Below, in pieces: positions 6,318 through 7,266 of a DNA stretch of 7,266 nucleotides (position 1 is the stretch's first letter; each line of letters opens with the position of its first letter). Origin of the DNA: Spirochaetia bacterium (GTDB lineage Bacteria; Spirochaetota; Spirochaetia; PWKH01); assembly GCA_007128345.1 (NCBI GenBank), contig SKXS01000272.1, positions 1 through 7,266 on the forward strand, written 5' to 3'. The notes under the pieces were generated by a model that had not been told where the DNA came from, searched no databases, and was given only the letters and a program-made list of their open reading frames with translations. Both the position numbers and the translations under genes were made by a program.

Positions 6318-7266
6318 ATGGATGAAAAAAAACACCGGGAGCTCCCGCAGCTTTCGGACGAGCTGATCTACCAGATCATCTTCTGTATGGAGGACCAGTC
6401 ACAGGAGTATGTGCTTGACCTCGAGGACGGCACCATCCAGCAGATTGACCTGCTTCCGCCGGGACTGATGGATGAGGATCCGGACCGGTTTTCGGACCTT
6501 CCTTACTGGCTGCCTGCCGACGGGTTCAGGATTATGGAGAAGTTCATCGCTACGCTGCGCAATCCGGTCTACCGGGAACGTCTCCAGGAGACCCTGTCCC
6601 AGGGCAAGGGGGTCTTCAGGAGCTTTAAGAACGTCCTGAAGGAGGAGCCCGCGGTGGAGCGGCTCTGGTTCTATTTCAAGGAACGGGAGATGAAGCGCAT
6701 CATCGCCAGCTGGTATGGAAGGCTCCAGGATGCCCTGTCCATGGAGCTCCTGGGAGATGAACCGGAGGAAGACACCAGTGAGCTGATACTCACAGACTTC
6801 ACCATTTCAGATGATGCACAGCGGTTTGAATCATATGTACGCACAGTATGGGACCGGCGCCTGGAGCAGGAATTCAGTTCGCTTCCCTCACCGCTGGATA
6901 TGCTCCTGGTCATGGAGTGCCGTGACTCCTGGGACCGCTGGGATGAGGACTGGATCAGGCTGTTCCTCGAATCACCTGCAGGTGAGACTGCAGGGTTTAT
7001 TGCGGCGGAACCCCGCGGACACAGCCGCAGTGATCTTCTCTACGAAGTGAGGCAGTTCTACGTCGAGCCGAAGTTCAGGGGACTCGGGGTCTTCTCCATG
7101 CTCTGTGAGGAGCTGTGCAGAAGGACATCAGATGCAGGAGCGGCCCAGCTGATCATGCAGGTAAGCGGCCGCGCCTCCTTCCTGCATCTGCCCTTGGAGC
7201 GCCGGGGGTTTGCGGTGATCCAGCAGCGGCTCGCGCTTGACCTGTCACACTGGGCCTCGGATGGAT
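6318..7266 (+). CDS. UPF0158-domain / GNAT acetyltransferase fusion (3' partial)
   Basis: The reading frame is open from the ATG at 6318 to the right edge (316 codons plus one base) with no stop, so the C-terminus is missing. Residues about 18-135 resemble the uncharacterised UPF0158 family: YVLDLEDGTIQQID (31-44), then aromatic/acidic YWLPADGFRIMEKF (63-76), LSQGKGVFRSFKNVL (93-107) and WFYFKEREMKRIIASWY (117-133). After a linker of about 60 residues, positions 195-305 look like a GNAT N-acetyltransferase: strand ETAGFIAAEP (223-232), strand EVRQFYVEP (243-251), the acetyl-CoA loop RGLGVFSML (254-262; the usual final G/A of the R/Q-x-x-G-x-G/A motif is F), and ERRGF (294-298) where a '..LGF' motif is common. 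The substrate cannot be read from the sequence. No Shine-Dalgarno precedes the ATG; a later in-frame ATG at 6387 has none either and would cut into the domain. The codon pattern is consistent throughout, supporting a real gene. UPF0158 assignment is from memory of the family pattern. Confidence 0.85.
   Translation, partial: MDEKKHRELPQLSDELIYQIIFCMEDQSQEYVLDLEDGTIQQIDLLPPGLMDEDPDRFSDLPYWLPADGFRIMEKFIATLRNPVYRERLQETLSQGKGVFRSFKNVLKEEPAVERLWFYFKEREMKRIIASWYGRLQDALSMELLGDEPEEDTSELILTDFTISDDAQRFESYVRTVWDRRLEQEFSSLPSPLDMLLVMECRDSWDRWDEDWIRLFLESPAGETAGFIAAEPRGHSRSDLLYEVRQFYVEPKFRGLGVFSMLCEELCRRTSDAGAAQLIMQVSGRASFLHLPLERRGFAVIQQRLALDLSHWASDG

Noticed and set aside
6671..7050. Two short open frames (minus 6671-6913, plus 6811-7050)
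   Set aside because: Both are shadows of the long plus-strand UPF0158-GNAT frame that runs off the window edge.
1..7266. Search for tRNA or rRNA genes, CRISPR repeats, insertion sequence ends and toxin-antitoxin pairs
   Set aside because: By eye I saw no cloverleaf, no regularly spaced repeats, no transposase-like frame and no terminal inverted repeats; the coding genes fill almost the whole window.

Overview
This is a densely coding bacterial chromosomal window with no mobile elements, CRISPR arrays or RNA genes that I can see. Sampled lines suggest a GC content in the mid-to-upper 50s percent. The gene content is mostly housekeeping: a DNA helicase, two ribosomal proteins, RecX, enolase and a ferredoxin. 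The protein flavour (helicase motif V written MHNTKGLEF, the enolase, and the rplM-rpsI-recX arrangement) reminds me of spirochaetes of the Spirochaeta/Treponema type. That is recognition from memory and not proven by the sequence.

Left part (1-3264): a UvrD/PcrA-family superfamily 1 helicase is followed 11 nt later by a shortened, diverged relative of class III aminotransferases, probably in one transcript. The 3' end of the second gene overlaps tail-to-tail, by 35 bp, with a small ferredoxin gene on the minus strand.

Middle part (3265-4903): the ferredoxin and rplM are transcribed divergently from a 119-bp spacer in which their candidate -10 boxes overlap. rplM, rpsI and recX run on the plus strand with gaps of 10 and 15 nt and look like one operon. 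This joins ribosomal protein production to a modulator of RecA. A 49-bp spacer separates recX from the convergent enolase gene and holds an intrinsic terminator oriented for enolase.

Right part (4904-7266): enolase lies on the minus strand. It is divergent from a partial plus-strand gene that starts at 6318 and runs off the right edge without a stop codon. That gene encodes what I read as a UPF0158-type domain joined to a GNAT acetyltransferase domain, and it is the least ordinary coding sequence here. The 118-bp spacer carries back-to-back sigma-70-like promoters. The rightward promoter lies so close to the ATG that its mRNA could be leaderless.

No stretch longer than about 120 bp lacks a gene. 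I see no convincing new multi-gene system. The best candidates for a second look are the UPF0158-GNAT fusion, the degenerate aminotransferase-like protein beside the helicase, and the two tightly packed divergent promoter regions.
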